A stretch of 64,000 nucleotides of DNA. It comes from Algoriphagus sp. Y33 (lineage in GTDB: Bacteria; Bacteroidota; Bacteroidia; Cytophagales; Cyclobacteriaceae). The translations under genes were made by a program, and so were the position numbers. Positions within the stretch are counted from its first letter, which is position 1, and each line of letters opens with the position of its first letter. The stretch is from NCBI RefSeq assembly GCF_014838715.1, contig NZ_CP061947.1:1798001-1862000 (forward strand), in the 5' to 3' direction. The notes under the pieces are model-generated. The model had not been told where the DNA came from. It worked only from the letters and a program-made list of their open reading frames with translations, and searched no databases. Shown here one piece after another: positions 1-9,023 of the stretch.

Positions 1-2050
1 CATTAAAGGAGGTGGATGTTTCCCATCTCAAATCAGGATTACCGATGGATCTTGGACGATAGCCAAAAGCACCACTGTTTTCATATGCATAGCTGGTTCT
101 GCCCAGAAGTGCCTGTGTTTGGTAGGGATCTATAGCTTGGTTACCGATTGACCCATAAGAAACCCTCATCTTCAGCTGATCTATTGTGGAAGAATTCTGC
201 ATAAAGCTCTCCGAGTGGATATTCCAGCCCAGTGCTACTGAGGGGAAGTATCCAAAGCGATTATTTGCACCGAATTTTGAACTTCCATCTGCTCTTAGGG
301 TAGCGGTAAACAGGTATTTGTTTTTGTAATCATAGTTTAACCTTCCCATAAAAGACATCAAAGACCATTCGATTAAGTTTGTGTTGGCACCTGTGATTTG
401 TGAAGCATCGCCTAGCCTATCGAAGAATTGGGATTCAGCAGGAATTCCCAGCACACTGACTGTAGTCTGCTCATATTTGTCTTTTTGTATGGATTGAAGT
501 GCTGTGAAATTCAGGTTATGCACTTGGTTAAATGTTTTGGTATAATTCAGGATGTTCTCTACCGTATAGTTAAAAGTAAATCGATCGTCCACACTGCCGG
601 TGGCATCACCGCCACGACGGGCATTGGTTTGCGAACCTGTAAATCTTCCATTTCTGCTGATGGTTATATCCGGCCCGAAAACAAATCTATAGGTCAGTCC
701 GGGAATAATATCATAGTTGGCGAAGATGCTGTTGAAGATTCTGTAGTTTTTGGTTAGGTCTACTTGAGCACCGGGTACGATTTCCGCAAAAGGATTGGTT
801 CTCAGACCATCAGAGGTGGGAAGGAAAATCAAATTCCCTTCATCATCGTATGGTTTGCCCAATGGGTTTTCTGCCAGAGCTCCTCCCAAAGGGTTAAAAT
901 TCTCTCCGTTGCGCTCGCTGAAAGAAACCAAAGTGGAAGTTCCGAATTTGATTTTCTTATTGATTTGATGATCAATATTTGCGCGGAAAGTATACCGTGT
1001 AAAATCCTGATTAATGATTACCCCTTTATCCTTGAAGAAGTTGCCGGATACAAAGAAGGTTGTCTTATCACTACCGCCACTCACACCTATTTGATGACTC
1101 TGAATAGCTCCAGTTCTCATTAATCCTCCTACATAATCGGTACTTCTGCCGGTAGCAATACCGTCTAATTCAATCGGCTCAAAAAGAGATTCATCACTTG
1201 CAGGTGTTGCAGGACCTTCCGGATATTCTCCACTAGCCCGTCGTGACTCTCTTTTGTATTCTGCGAATTCGGCACCATTCATTACATCGATTTTTCCCAG
1301 CTCATTGTTGATTCCATAATAGGAGTCAAATGACACAACGGTTTTGCCCACTGTTCCTCTTTTGGTAGTGATCAACACTACACCATTGGAACCCCTGGAA
1401 CCATAGATAGCTGTAGCCGATGCATCCTTAAGTACCTCCATGGAAGTAATGTCCTGTGGATTTATATCATTTATTCCACCCGTTATCGGAATACCATCAA
1501 TGACATAAAGTGGTTCATTGGAAGCATTAAAGGATCTTCTACCTCTGATTCGCACTTGGGGGGCAGACCCTGGCTTGGATCCTGGTTGAGTCACATCCAC
1601 ACCTGCTGCCCGACCCTGCAGTGCCTGTCTTGCATCGGTGATCGGCAATTCTTGAATTTCTTTGGATCCTACAGAGGAAATTGCCCCTGTAAGCTGGCTT
1701 TTTTTGGCCGTACCATATCCCACGACCACCACTTCTTCCAGATCTCCCAGGTCAGGGACTAAGTTGACATCAATTACAGATTGATTTCCTACGAGTATTT
1801 CCATAGGAGTATATCCAATAAAAGAGATGATTAGGGTACCATTGGGAGGACTTGCGATACTGTACTTTCCATCCAGATCTGAAGTGGTTCCTACAGTAGT
1901 ACCTTTGACTAAGATGGTAGCGCCGGGTAAAGGTTGACCGGTTTCATCGTGAACTGTACCAGTCACTTGTGATTCTTGTGCCCAGCTATAGGAGACGCTG
2001 AGCAGCAAAAATAACACTACCCGCAGATGCGTGTAAATTTTTGATTGCAT
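1..2050 (-). CDS. SusC/RagA-family TonB-linked outer membrane protein (partial)
   Basis: Outer-membrane TonB-dependent receptor of the SusC type, which imports oligosaccharides together with a SusD lipoprotein. About 683 N-terminal codons are visible; the C-terminal barrel runs off the left edge. The ATG at 2050 gives a clear signal peptide ending near residue 25 (...SYSWAQ). A CarboxypepD_reg-like beta-sandwich follows (about 28-110), then a VVVVGYG linker, a plug domain with the typical ATAIYGSRGSNGVVLITTKRG-like signature and barrel strands. There is no STN domain at the N-terminus, unlike the second SusC of this window, so direct FecR signalling is not expected. A LacI-type operator lies about 150 bp upstream. 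The SusD partner is presumably beyond the left edge. The substrate cannot be read from the sequence. Confidence 0.93.
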   Translation of the reverse strand, partial: MQSKIYTHLRVVLFLLLSVSYSWAQESQVTGTVHDETGQPLPGATILVKGTTVGTTSDLDGKYSIASPPNGTLIISFIGYTPMEILVGNQSVIDVNLVPDLGDLEEVVVVGYGTAKKSQLTGAISSVGSKEIQELPITDARQALQGRAAGVDVTQPGSKPGSAPQVRIRGRRSFNASNEPLYVIDGIPITGGINDINPQDITSMEVLKDASATAIYGSRGSNGVVLITTKRGTVGKTVVSFDSYYGINNELGKIDVMNGAEFAEYKRESRRASGEYPEGPATPASDESLFEPIELDGIATGRSTDYVGGLMRTGAIQSHQIGVSGGSDKTTFFVSGNFFKDKGVIINQDFTRYTFRANIDHQINKKIKFGTSTLVSFSERNGENFNPLGGALAENPLGKPYDDEGNLIFLPTSDGLRTNPFAEIVPGAQVDLTKNYRIFNSIFANYDIIPGLTYRFVFGPDITISRNGRFTGSQTNARRGGDATGSVDDRFTFNYTVENILNYTKTFNQVHNLNFTALQSIQKDKYEQTTVSVLGIPAESQFFDRLGDASQITGANTNLIEWSLMSFMGRLNYDYKNKYLFTATLRADGSSKFGANNRFGYFPSVALGWNIHSESFMQNSSTIDQLKMRVSYGSIGNQAIDPYQTQALLGRTSYAYENSGAFGYRPRSIGNPDLRWETSTSFN

Positions 2051-2199
2051 AGTAAAATGGGTTTGTTGTTAATAATAAATTAGCTTCAAAGCGGGGAGAA
2101 AGCTTTGCATTTCTGTGTAAACTGGCAGACCCCTACGCTATGATGAAGTCAAGTTAGCTTGTTTAAACCCTATTTTCAAGAGGATAAGCGGTTGACTTA

Positions 2200-2213
2200 C
2201 GCAATCGATTGCG
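2200..2213. promoter_or_regulatory. LacI-type operator upstream of SusC-1
   Basis: CGCAATCGATTGCG is a perfect 14-bp palindrome with the AAnCGnTT core typical of LacI-family operators. Near-identical sites occur at 4035 and 61309, all before sugar-locus genes. No LacI-family gene is present in the window, so the regulator is inferred. Confidence 0.6.
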
Positions 2214-2328
2214 TTGACAGTGAACAGAGAGTCTGAATGAAAAGACTTCCGGTACCTACTATAGATTCAATCTTGGTGAAGAATCTGTGATATAGCACAT
2301 TACAAAGTATTTAAAACCTTCGCTTTGC

Positions 2329-2364
2329 AAAAAAAACACCTGCAAGAATGATCCGGCAGGTGTT
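2329..2364 (-). terminator. Rho-independent terminator of the DUF1080-1 gene
   Basis: Arms AACACCTGC (2335-2343) and GCAGGTGTT (2356-2364) form a perfect 9-bp stem. On the minus strand it is followed by eight T (2329-2336). It lies about 210 bp past the stop of the DUF1080 gene and separates it from SusC-1. Confidence 0.85.
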
Positions 2365-2576
2365 ACTTAGTTGAGGTTGGTTTTTACATCATATGAATAT
2401 CTGCAATGACATCGGTAGCCTATCTTTTCCCTGGTACGAAAGTATGGAAGATGGGTGACAGAAGAACTGGAGGACCCACTACGGGGGAGCTTGCCGCTGG
2501 GATCTAAAAACTAAAGATCACAAAATCTTATGCTGCTTTTGTCTACTTACTGGCAGAAAGCTGCCGATAATGGCAG

Positions 2577-3959
2577 TTAGTTTAGTGGCTTGATTTTGAC
2601 GTTTTTGAAACTTACTTCATCTCCATGATCCTGGAGAAGGATATAGCCTTCCTCAGCTTCGCCAAACTTATCCCATTTTGCGTACTTACTGATCGCAACC
2701 AGATCCCGGTATTCCTTTGAACCTCTTTCATATTCTACCACTTTCACGCCGTTGAGGTAATGAGTGACCTTATTGTCCGGAGTCACCACTACTCTGCCTT
2801 TGTTCCATTCTCCCACAGGTTTGATAAACCTGCCGTTCTTATCAGCTTTGATAAGGTCATATAGAGATGCCATCGTACGGTTCCCATCTCTTCCCATTTT
2901 TGCATCGGGATGCTTATCATCATCCAATACCTGGTATTCAAGTCCTATTGCAGAGCCTTGATTGCCTTCGGTCAGCGTTACAAAATATTTTACACCGGAA
3001 TTAGCACCTTCTGTAAGTCTGAATTCAAATGCCAAGTCAAAAGCCGAAAATTTCTCCTTGGTTACAATGTCACCGGCATTGGCAGACTCTCTACCATCCG
3101 AGGCTGCAATAGTCAAAATTCCATCATTGACCGACCAGCCTGACTCCGGGAAAGTTTCCTTATAGGCACCTTTCCAGCCATCAGAATTCTGACCATTGAA
3201 CAATAGCTTCCAGCCATTATTTTTCTCGTAAGTTGTAAGTGAGTTTAGACTATTATTAACTACAAAAATATCTTTGTTGAAATCCTTGGGTTCAAGATTC
3301 TCAGTTTGGATTTTTACATTTTTGAATGAAGTCTTTCTTCCTGCGTCCTCCGGCTTTTGAATACTGTGCACCTGCAAGCCGATAAAGCCTGTTTTGTCCA
3401 TATCATCGACTACATACGCCACTTCTTGGCCGTTTATCCAAGTTTTGATCTCGTTCCCGATTGCTTCTATTCTGTAATGGTTGAATTCTCCCATTTTGAA
3501 AGCGGATTTTGCTTCAGAATTTAGGTCAAGTGGGTATAGCCAGCCTCTTCGTGCTTCATCATATACGCCACCGGACCAAGCTCTTTCGGAAGGATCAGCT
3601 TCGATCTGGTAACCAAAAACCAAACCCTGACCGTCTCTGGCAGCCGGGTCAAATTGCCCTCTCGCCATTACTCCGGAATTGCTCGAAAGGTGACTGATCT
3701 TAAGATCCAGCTCCAGGATAAAATCCCCGAACATTTCTTCTGTGATTAGAAATGTGTTGGGAGATCCCGCCACAGCAGTGCCTTCTATAGTCCCATCTAC
3801 CACTTCGAATGTGGCAGTTCCTGCTACAGGTTTCCAGCCCGTAAGATCTTTTCCATTGAATAAGTCCGTCCAGCCATCATCCGTTTCTTGTGCTCCGGCA
3901 TAGCTTACCAACGCCATAGAAGTGATCAAAACCGCGAGTATATTTCGGGTGTATTTCAT
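2577..3959 (-). CDS. Secreted protein with two DUF1080 (3-keto-disaccharide hydrolase-like) domains
   Basis: Predicted periplasmic or surface protein made of two tandem DUF1080 concanavalin-like domains. The first covers about residues 27-220 and starts at WTDLFNGKDLTGW; the second covers about 250-460 and starts at WKLLFNGQNSDGW. Members of the family (PF06439) include 3-keto-disaccharide hydrolases that act after C3 oxidation of glycosides. I chose the ATG at 3959 because it begins a standard signal peptide (MKYTRNILAVLITSMALVSYAGAQ region); an in-frame ATG at 4007 would add 16 residues and spoil it. A LacI-type operator lies at 4035-4048 and a terminator at 2329-2364, so it is probably its own transcription unit. 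A similar single-domain protein sits at 52812-54602. Confidence 0.88.
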   Translation of the reverse strand: MKYTRNILAVLITSMALVSYAGAQETDDGWTDLFNGKDLTGWKPVAGTATFEVVDGTIEGTAVAGSPNTFLITEEMFGDFILELDLKISHLSSNSGVMARGQFDPAARDGQGLVFGYQIEADPSERAWSGGVYDEARRGWLYPLDLNSEAKSAFKMGEFNHYRIEAIGNEIKTWINGQEVAYVVDDMDKTGFIGLQVHSIQKPEDAGRKTSFKNVKIQTENLEPKDFNKDIFVVNNSLNSLTTYEKNNGWKLLFNGQNSDGWKGAYKETFPESGWSVNDGILTIAASDGRESANAGDIVTKEKFSAFDLAFEFRLTEGANSGVKYFVTLTEGNQGSAIGLEYQVLDDDKHPDAKMGRDGNRTMASLYDLIKADKNGRFIKPVGEWNKGRVVVTPDNKVTHYLNGVKVVEYERGSKEYRDLVAISKYAKWDKFGEAEEGYILLQDHGDEVSFKNVKIKPLN

Positions 3960-4034
3960 AAAATTGAGGTATTGTTGTTGAGCATAAAATTCAAGATTTA
4001 GGTGCATTGCTCCAAAAGGAATTCTTTTAAGTTA

Positions 4035-4048
4035 CGCAATCGTTTGCG
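4035..4048. promoter_or_regulatory. LacI-type operator upstream of DUF1080-1
   Basis: CGCAATCGTTTGCG has the AAnCGnTT core and differs from the perfect palindrome at 2200 by one base. It lies 76 bp before the chosen start of the DUF1080 gene, in the correct place for repression of its promoter. The shared flank TTACGCAATCG supports common ancestry or a common regulator. Confidence 0.6.
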
Positions 4049-4113
4049 AGTAGTATGGAAATAAGTGATGAATAACATCGGTGCGGGGAAGGTCGGAGAA
4101 GAATCCGGTAATC

Positions 4114-4210
4114 TTTCATGTGTTTATAATTGTTTTCTATTGGCCACATGGAATCTCGCACGGTTTATAATCATCCCACTGTGTGTCGTCTTCGACATGC
4201 TCGATTTCAT
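4114..4210 (-). repeat. Dispersed leader-like repeat, unit 1 (with 28-codon frame)
   Basis: First unit of a family with six clear copies in the window, all in the same orientation. On the plus strand it starts TTTCATGTGTTTATAATTG and ends with GACATGCTCGATTTCAT. Read on the minus strand it has an open frame from ATG at 4210 to TAA at 4124: 28 residues, beginning MKSSMSKTTHSGMII and ending with RKQL. The next minus-strand gene is DUF1080-1. It is followed directly by a diverged tandem unit. Confidence 0.7.
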
Positions 4211-4316
4211 CAGTTTATTATTGTTTTGTAATGGTCAGATAGCTTGTCCCGAACTCGTTTCGGGAGAATCTCGGAATAATCATTTCTTCCTTCGACTTTA
4301 TAGTAGTGCTTGATTT
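4205..4316 (-). repeat. Dispersed leader-like repeat, unit 2 (diverged, tandem to unit 1)
   Basis: Diverged second unit sharing its boundary (GATTTCAT) with unit 1. It contains the optional hairpin CCCGA...TCGGG before GAGAATCTCG. On the minus strand the frame stays open but lacks the initiating ATG; it reads KSSTTIKSKEEMII...PRFSR...KQ before TAA TAA. It ends just before the start of the methyltransferase gene on the other strand. Confidence 0.5.
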
Positions 4317-4329
4317 ATTACTTTTGCGC

Positions 4330-5493
4330 ATGCTTGATTTTAACCTCAAAGGAAAAGTTTTTGTAACCTGTAAGGATCGCTCGGTTTCTTACTTGGAAAA
4401 GGAAGTTCGTGAACTGGGTTTTGTCCCTGAATCTGTCACCCGAACAGGAATTGAATTGAGAGCCACCATGGAGGAATGTATGGATCTCAATCTTCATTTA
4501 CGCACGGCATCGCAGGTTCTCTATGAGATCAAATCTTTTTACCTAAGAAATGCTGACGATATCTATCGCCGGTTCAAAGCTATTCCTTGGGAAGACTATC
4601 TGGATGTGGATGGTTATTTCTCAGTGAACTCTGTAGCTGAAAATGAAAGTATCACTACCCCACTGATCGTGAATGTAAAAGTCAAAGATGCTATTGTGGA
4701 TCGTTTCCGCGAGTTAAAGGGAAGGAGACCTGATTCCGGATCCGATTTTAATGGCTTGGTTTTTCAGGTTTACTGGAAAGACACGCAATGCTCTGTTTAC
4801 ATCAATACCTCCGGTGATACGCTTGCCAAGCATGGCTACCGCAAGATTCCAGGAAAAGCTCCCATGATGGAGGCACTGGCTGCGGCGACTATATTTGCGA
4901 CCGAATGGAATACACGGGTTCCCTTTATCAACCCGATGTGCGGTTCCGGTACGCTGGCTATTGAGGCTGCGCTATTGGCAACCAAACGCTATCCAGGACT
5001 ATATAGAGATCATTATTCTTTCCAACATATCTTAGGATACGAGGAGCAGGCTTTCTTGGCTAAAAAGAAAAAGCTGGAGGGGAAAATCATGGAGCTTCCC
5101 GAACTAAAGATTATAGCTTCGGATATTTCTTTACAGGCGATTTCCTTTGCCCAAGAGAATGCCATCACTGCCGGAGTGGATCATATGATCGAATTTCAGG
5201 TGTGTGACTTTGCTGAGACTGAGATACCCGAAAGACCGCGTGGGGTGATTATGTTCAATCCTGAATATGGCGAAAGACTGGGGGAAAATGATGAACTGGA
5301 AGTCACATATAAGCGTATGGGGGATTTTTTGAAACAGAAATGTGCAGGTTATAGAGGGTACATTTTTACGGGAAATTTGGAATTGGCCAAAAAAATAGGA
5401 CTGAAGGCTAATCGAAGAATAGAATTCTGGAACGGGACAATTGATTGCCGCTTGTTGAAGTACGATCTGTACGAGGGAAAGAAGGAAGAATAG
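4330..5493 (+). CDS. THUMP-domain class I SAM-dependent RNA methyltransferase (RlmL/YcbY N-terminal type)
   Basis: Cytoplasmic RNA methyltransferase, probably modifying a guanine of 23S rRNA like the N-terminal half of RlmL; the target is inferred from the family. A ferredoxin-like plus THUMP region covers roughly residues 5-165. The SAM-binding motif NPMCGSGTLAIEA follows near residue 200, then the catalytic-type motif FNPEYGERLGE, a variant of NPPYGxRL. The ATG at 4330 gives the usual family start (MLDFNLKGKVFV); an in-frame ATG at 4306 adds eight residues and overlaps nothing. The length, about 387 residues, fits the stand-alone Bacteroidota form without the C-terminal RlmK half. It stands alone, convergent with the DUF4301 gene. 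Confidence 0.88.
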   Translation: MLDFNLKGKVFVTCKDRSVSYLEKEVRELGFVPESVTRTGIELRATMEECMDLNLHLRTASQVLYEIKSFYLRNADDIYRRFKAIPWEDYLDVDGYFSVNSVAENESITTPLIVNVKVKDAIVDRFRELKGRRPDSGSDFNGLVFQVYWKDTQCSVYINTSGDTLAKHGYRKIPGKAPMMEALAAATIFATEWNTRVPFINPMCGSGTLAIEAALLATKRYPGLYRDHYSFQHILGYEEQAFLAKKKKLEGKIMELPELKIIASDISLQAISFAQENAITAGVDHMIEFQVCDFAETEIPERPRGVIMFNPEYGERLGENDELEVTYKRMGDFLKQKCAGYRGYIFTGNLELAKKIGLKANRRIEFWNGTIDCRLLKYDLYEGKKEE

Positions 5494-5510
5494 GTTGTAC
5501 TAGTTAAAAC

Positions 5511-5616
5511 TTTCCCGCAGATGAGCACAGATTAAATCCTCAGAGATCCGAAGATCTATTTTTTTGAATAAATCTGCGGCAATCAGCGATTCTTTTCAGC
5601 GTAAATCTGCGGGAAA
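5511..5616. repeat. Inverted repeat in the convergent gap, possible bidirectional terminator
   Basis: TTTCCCGCAGAT (5511-5522) and ATCTGCGGGAAA (5605-5616) are perfect 12-bp inverted arms filling the gap between two convergent genes. The interior repeats the word AATCTGCGG. It resembles short interspersed repeats seen in Bacteroidota intergenic DNA and may also stop transcription from both sides. Confidence 0.55.
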
Positions 5617-5623
5617 TTAACTT

Positions 5624-7135
5624 TTACTGATGCTCGTCTCTCAACAGATCATTGACAGTCTTTACAGGATTGAAGGTGATAAGAGGAACTTCTACGAAAA
5701 TTGTATTCCACCCTGCCATAGCCCCGTTCCATAGCCCGGGCAGTTCCAATGCCTTGAGATCTTTACCGCTTTTTGATTTCTCGGTGATAAAACCGGTCAT
5801 CATGTCACGATACTTCAGTAGATCAAATGGCTCACCTTTGTAATTTCTCGTAGCACATACCAAATCTACCGGATTAAAATGGGTCGCTGCATTAAAATGT
5901 TTTTTTGATTCAGCATCGTTCAAATCAATCTGTGCAGTTTCCAGAATTTGAAGAGATTGGGAACCATCCGTCTCTTTTACCCAGAAAGGACCTCCTCCGG
6001 GCTCTCCTGTATTTTTCACCATCCCGCATACCCGAATTGGTCTGTGGAGTTTGCTTCTAAGAAAAATACCTCGGTGCTCTAATGAATTGGTATGGAAGTC
6101 CTCCGGCAATTTCCCGCCGATATCATGTGTAAATACGGCTTCTGCATTCCTTAAAGATTTCTCATCAATTCCGTCATCCAAGTCTTTCAAAGCGCTGAAT
6201 ACTTTCTCCTGAACCTCCAACAGCAATCCCCCGATTGCCATTTTGTAATTTTTAGTCTCTTCTTTTAATCGGTCCGGAACTACATTGTCCACGTTTTTGA
6301 TGAAGATGAGATCCGCAGAAACTTCATTTAGATTTTCCAGCAATGCTCCATGGCCCGCTGGACGGAAAAGTATGCTGCCGTCTTCCTCAGTAAATGGCGT
6401 ATTGTCGGTATTTACCGCAATGGTGTCTGTAGACTTCTTCTGCTGTGAGTAGCTAATTTCGAAATTAATCCCAAATTCTTTCTCTATCCCCGGAAGTATG
6501 GTGCCAATTTCCTTTTCGAATTTCTCTGTGTGCTCCGGAGATACGGTAAAATGAATTTTTACCAATGACCCAGTCCCGATAGCATACTGCACTCCCTCGA
6601 TTAAATGTTCATAAACAGGTGTTCTTCTACCTTCTTTGTAGCGGTGGAATTTCAGCAGCCCCTTGGGCAAATTCCCGTAGCCTAGCCCTTCGTCCAAAAG
6701 CAAAGCTGCCAGGATACTCTTGTAATCTTTGGTGTCGAGTGCTTGGTATATGCTGCTCCCCTTACTCTCCAACACCTCGTCAAGGTCTTCGTAAAATGCA
6801 AATTTCTCGATGTTGTCCATGAACTTCCGTACAAAGGCCGACTTGCTGATATCCCCATCACCTTCCAGAAAAGCGAAAAGATCTTTGAACATCCGTGAAG
6901 CTGCGCCGCTTGCGGGTACAAATTTCAATACTTCGATATGAGAAGCCTTTTCAGGGTAAGTCATTAGGAAATGTCTTAATTCCTTGTCAGTCAAAACTTT
7001 TATACCATCCCCCGGCGTGGCAGGGGCTGTGATGTTTAAGAAAGGGAAGCCATTTTCAAAATGTTTAATTTGTTGAACTACGGTTTTAGGATCCATACCC
7101 TGCGCCAAAATTCGGTCTGTTAAGTGATTTTCCAT
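5624..7135 (-). CDS. DUF4301 family protein
   Basis: Conserved Bacteroidota protein of unknown function, 503 residues and full length for the family (PF14134). No signal peptide or membrane segment is visible, so it is probably cytoplasmic. The motif KFVPASGAASRMFKDL (near residue 70) looks like the nucleotide-binding loop of sugar-nucleotide pyrophosphorylases. Later segments such as FRPAGHGALLENLN and ADLIFIKNVDNVVPD also resemble UDP-sugar pyrophosphorylase motifs. A nucleotidyltransferase-like fold is therefore my inference, not a demonstrated activity. It is monocistronic, with a 323-bp upstream gap. Confidence 0.85.
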   Translation of the reverse strand: MENHLTDRILAQGMDPKTVVQQIKHFENGFPFLNITAPATPGDGIKVLTDKELRHFLMTYPEKASHIEVLKFVPASGAASRMFKDLFAFLEGDGDISKSAFVRKFMDNIEKFAFYEDLDEVLESKGSSIYQALDTKDYKSILAALLLDEGLGYGNLPKGLLKFHRYKEGRRTPVYEHLIEGVQYAIGTGSLVKIHFTVSPEHTEKFEKEIGTILPGIEKEFGINFEISYSQQKKSTDTIAVNTDNTPFTEEDGSILFRPAGHGALLENLNEVSADLIFIKNVDNVVPDRLKEETKNYKMAIGGLLLEVQEKVFSALKDLDDGIDEKSLRNAEAVFTHDIGGKLPEDFHTNSLEHRGIFLRSKLHRPIRVCGMVKNTGEPGGGPFWVKETDGSQSLQILETAQIDLNDAESKKHFNAATHFNPVDLVCATRNYKGEPFDLLKYRDMMTGFITEKSKSGKDLKALELPGLWNGAMAGWNTIFVEVPLITFNPVKTVNDLLRDEHQ

Positions 7136-7458
7136 TAGGTTTCTGATAAAAGTATAGCGTGTAAGTTAATAGGCTTTACGGCTATCCTCAAGATGAATGT
7201 GTGATTTTTTTGAAAGTCTTTTTTAGCCGTCGTGAGCAAAGGAGGGCAAAGCGTACAGATTACTTTACCCGAACTAGTGGATGTGGAGGAATTCCTGTGA
7301 AATATTCCTCCCCAACAGCCATTGGAATAGGCTCTTGTCCTCTGCTGGGGAAGAGGGAGTTGCGGTATTTGAAATCCTCGCATTAATTCCAAATACATAC
7401 ATAAAGTTAAACGCATACGCATCCATTAAAAATGGAATTTTGGTACATAAAACCGAAC
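7136..7458. other. Intergenic gap between DUF4301 and pxpC
   Basis: Overlapping short open frames exist on both strands but none has a recognisable product, a good start context or low-complexity-free composition. I see no hairpin terminator or repeat. It presumably holds the promoter of the DUF4301 gene. Confidence 0.4.
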
Positions 7459-8331
7459 TCAACTGACATTCATCAATCGAAACCTTATTCTTTGCTTAGG
7501 TTGCTTTTGCGCCAGAACCGAAAGCACTTCCCCGGGTATCTGAAGAATTCGGGGGTAGCCGCCTGTGACTTGCGCATCCTTCATAAGGACAATTAATTTA
7601 CCTCCTGAAGTCAACTGTACCGTGCCGGGAAAAACCGGAGCAGTGACCATCTCCGGGAGCTCATGGGGTATTAATTCTTCCAGTTGAATAGCCATTCTGT
7701 TTTTTAGGGCGGAGATCGTGAAATCCATTTCTTTGATCAGCATCCGGGTTTTTTCGCCTAGAAATTTCCATTCAGGTCCCGGATATACTGTTATGATGCC
7801 ATCCTGTGCCCAGTTTAAATCCCATTTTACTTTTGAAGCAGTGGATTTTGGGAGTTCATGAGCTGTGAAAAAAGGTATTTTGCTTCCGCTTTTAGCATAA
7901 CTTTCGTGGGTTATTCCCTCATACCAACTTCTGGAATTCATGATTTTCTCAGTTTGGAACCCATTCTTGATCCCTAAATATAGCACTGAGCCCCTAAGAA
8001 AAGGGCCAGTTTCCAATTGATCATTTATTGATATTGAATGGATTCCTTTGTAGGTAATTGTTTTACCATTCAATTTTACCTCCGTTTTTGCACCGGAAAG
8101 ACAGATCAGGGTAGGGGAATCAAATTGGATTTTTAACCCGGGCTGGGAGATCTCCAAAGCTGCATCAGAATCTTTGTTTTTCAATAGGTGATTTACCCAT
8201 AAGAAAGACAGACGATCCAATGCTCCTGAAACAGGAACGCCAAAACCGGCAAATCCAATTCTGCCGGAATCCTGAACGGAAGTTCCGGGTCCTGTTTTTA
8301 AGATGTTTAAATAACCAATATCCCTGTTCAT
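7459..8331 (-). CDS. pxpC: 5-oxoprolinase subunit PxpC (biotin-dependent carboxyltransferase family, KipA-like)
   Basis: Third subunit of the prokaryotic ATP-dependent 5-oxoprolinase PxpABC, which opens 5-oxoproline (pyroglutamate) to glutamate in the cytoplasm. The N-terminal motif GPGTSVQDSGRIGFAGFGVP (residues about 14-33), followed by SGALDR, is diagnostic for the AHS2/KipA family. The length, 290 residues, is normal. It is the last gene of a tight leftward operon whose order is pxpA-pxpB-pxpC; its start overlaps the pxpB stop by 4 bp (ATGA), implying translational coupling. Confidence 0.93.
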   Translation of the reverse strand: MNRDIGYLNILKTGPGTSVQDSGRIGFAGFGVPVSGALDRLSFLWVNHLLKNKDSDAALEISQPGLKIQFDSPTLICLSGAKTEVKLNGKTITYKGIHSISINDQLETGPFLRGSVLYLGIKNGFQTEKIMNSRSWYEGITHESYAKSGSKIPFFTAHELPKSTASKVKWDLNWAQDGIITVYPGPEWKFLGEKTRMLIKEMDFTISALKNRMAIQLEELIPHELPEMVTAPVFPGTVQLTSGGKLIVLMKDAQVTGGYPRILQIPGEVLSVLAQKQPKQRIRFRLMNVS

Positions 8332-9023
8332 TTAGAGTTTGGTTTTTGGGGATGTCTTTTCAGTTGATCAAACTCCTTCTCTGTAATGGGAATAAATTCT
8401 ATTCGCTCTCCAACTGAGGCGAAAACCGGAATAGGCTCATTCGGAACGAAAAGGGCAACAGGAGTCCGGCCTATAAGATGCCAACCTCCAGGACTGGATG
8501 ATGGGTATATTCCTGTCTGCGATCCTCCGATAGCCACAGACCCTGTCGGTACCATTCGATCAGGCACACTTTTTCTGGACGTATGCAATTCTTTTCTGAG
8601 TCCATTCAGATACATAAAACCGGGTAAAAAACCGTAGAAATGAAGTCGATATAGTGGTGCAGTATGTATTGAAATCAGCTCTTCAGATGTAAGACTTTTG
8701 TTCTCGGCTAAGATTTCGAGATCCCTTCCTGCCTTAGGGGAATAGCAAACGGGAATTTCCCAAATTGTTTCGGGGAGAGGATCGCCTGATTCTTCCGGTG
8801 CTAAAGATTTCAACCAACCATCGATCACAGTAGATTCCAATGGTGTTGATAAGGCTATTGTAAGGGTTTTAAAGCCAATTCTCAGATCAACAATCTTTGA
8901 ATTAAAGGCGTATAAAAGTTTTGCTTTGAAAGTTAATTGCTGCTGAAGTAGTTTATCCGAAACCTCAGAGCTCCAATCAAATTCATAGAGCAGGGGAGAG
9001 AATTGAGTTGATTTGGGAATCAT
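8328..9023 (-). CDS. pxpB: 5-oxoprolinase subunit PxpB (KipI-like, AHS1 family)
   Basis: Cyclophilin-like subunit of 5-oxoprolinase that works with PxpC. It carries the family blocks FYGFLPGFMYLNGL, TGSVAIGGSQTGIYP and SPGGWHLIGRTP in the expected order in the C-terminal half. It is 231 residues long, a usual size. The gene overlaps pxpA upstream and pxpC downstream by 4 bp each, so the three are one translationally coupled operon. Confidence 0.93.
   Translation of the reverse strand: MIPKSTQFSPLLYEFDWSSEVSDKLLQQQLTFKAKLLYAFNSKIVDLRIGFKTLTIALSTPLESTVIDGWLKSLAPEESGDPLPETIWEIPVCYSPKAGRDLEILAENKSLTSEELISIHTAPLYRLHFYGFLPGFMYLNGLRKELHTSRKSVPDRMVPTGSVAIGGSQTGIYPSSSPGGWHLIGRTPVALFVPNEPIPVFASVGERIEFIPITEKEFDQLKRHPQKPNSK

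Larger units (their letters stand above)
2051..2576. other. Intergenic region between SusC-1 and DUF1080-1
   Basis: No gene is supported here. It holds the upstream region of SusC-1, with a perfect LacI-type palindrome at 2200-2213, and the terminator of the DUF1080 gene at 2329-2364. The stretch 2365-2576 is otherwise featureless. Confidence 0.6.

Noticed and set aside
4065..4313. 82-codon plus-strand frame across repeat units 1 and 2
   Set aside because: Complement of the repeat units; the conserved frame is on the minus strand.
7135..7422. Open frame of 95 codons on the minus strand after DUF4301
   Set aside because: Composition is unlike its neighbours, no domain, start within AT-rich gap, overlapped by equally long frames on both strands.
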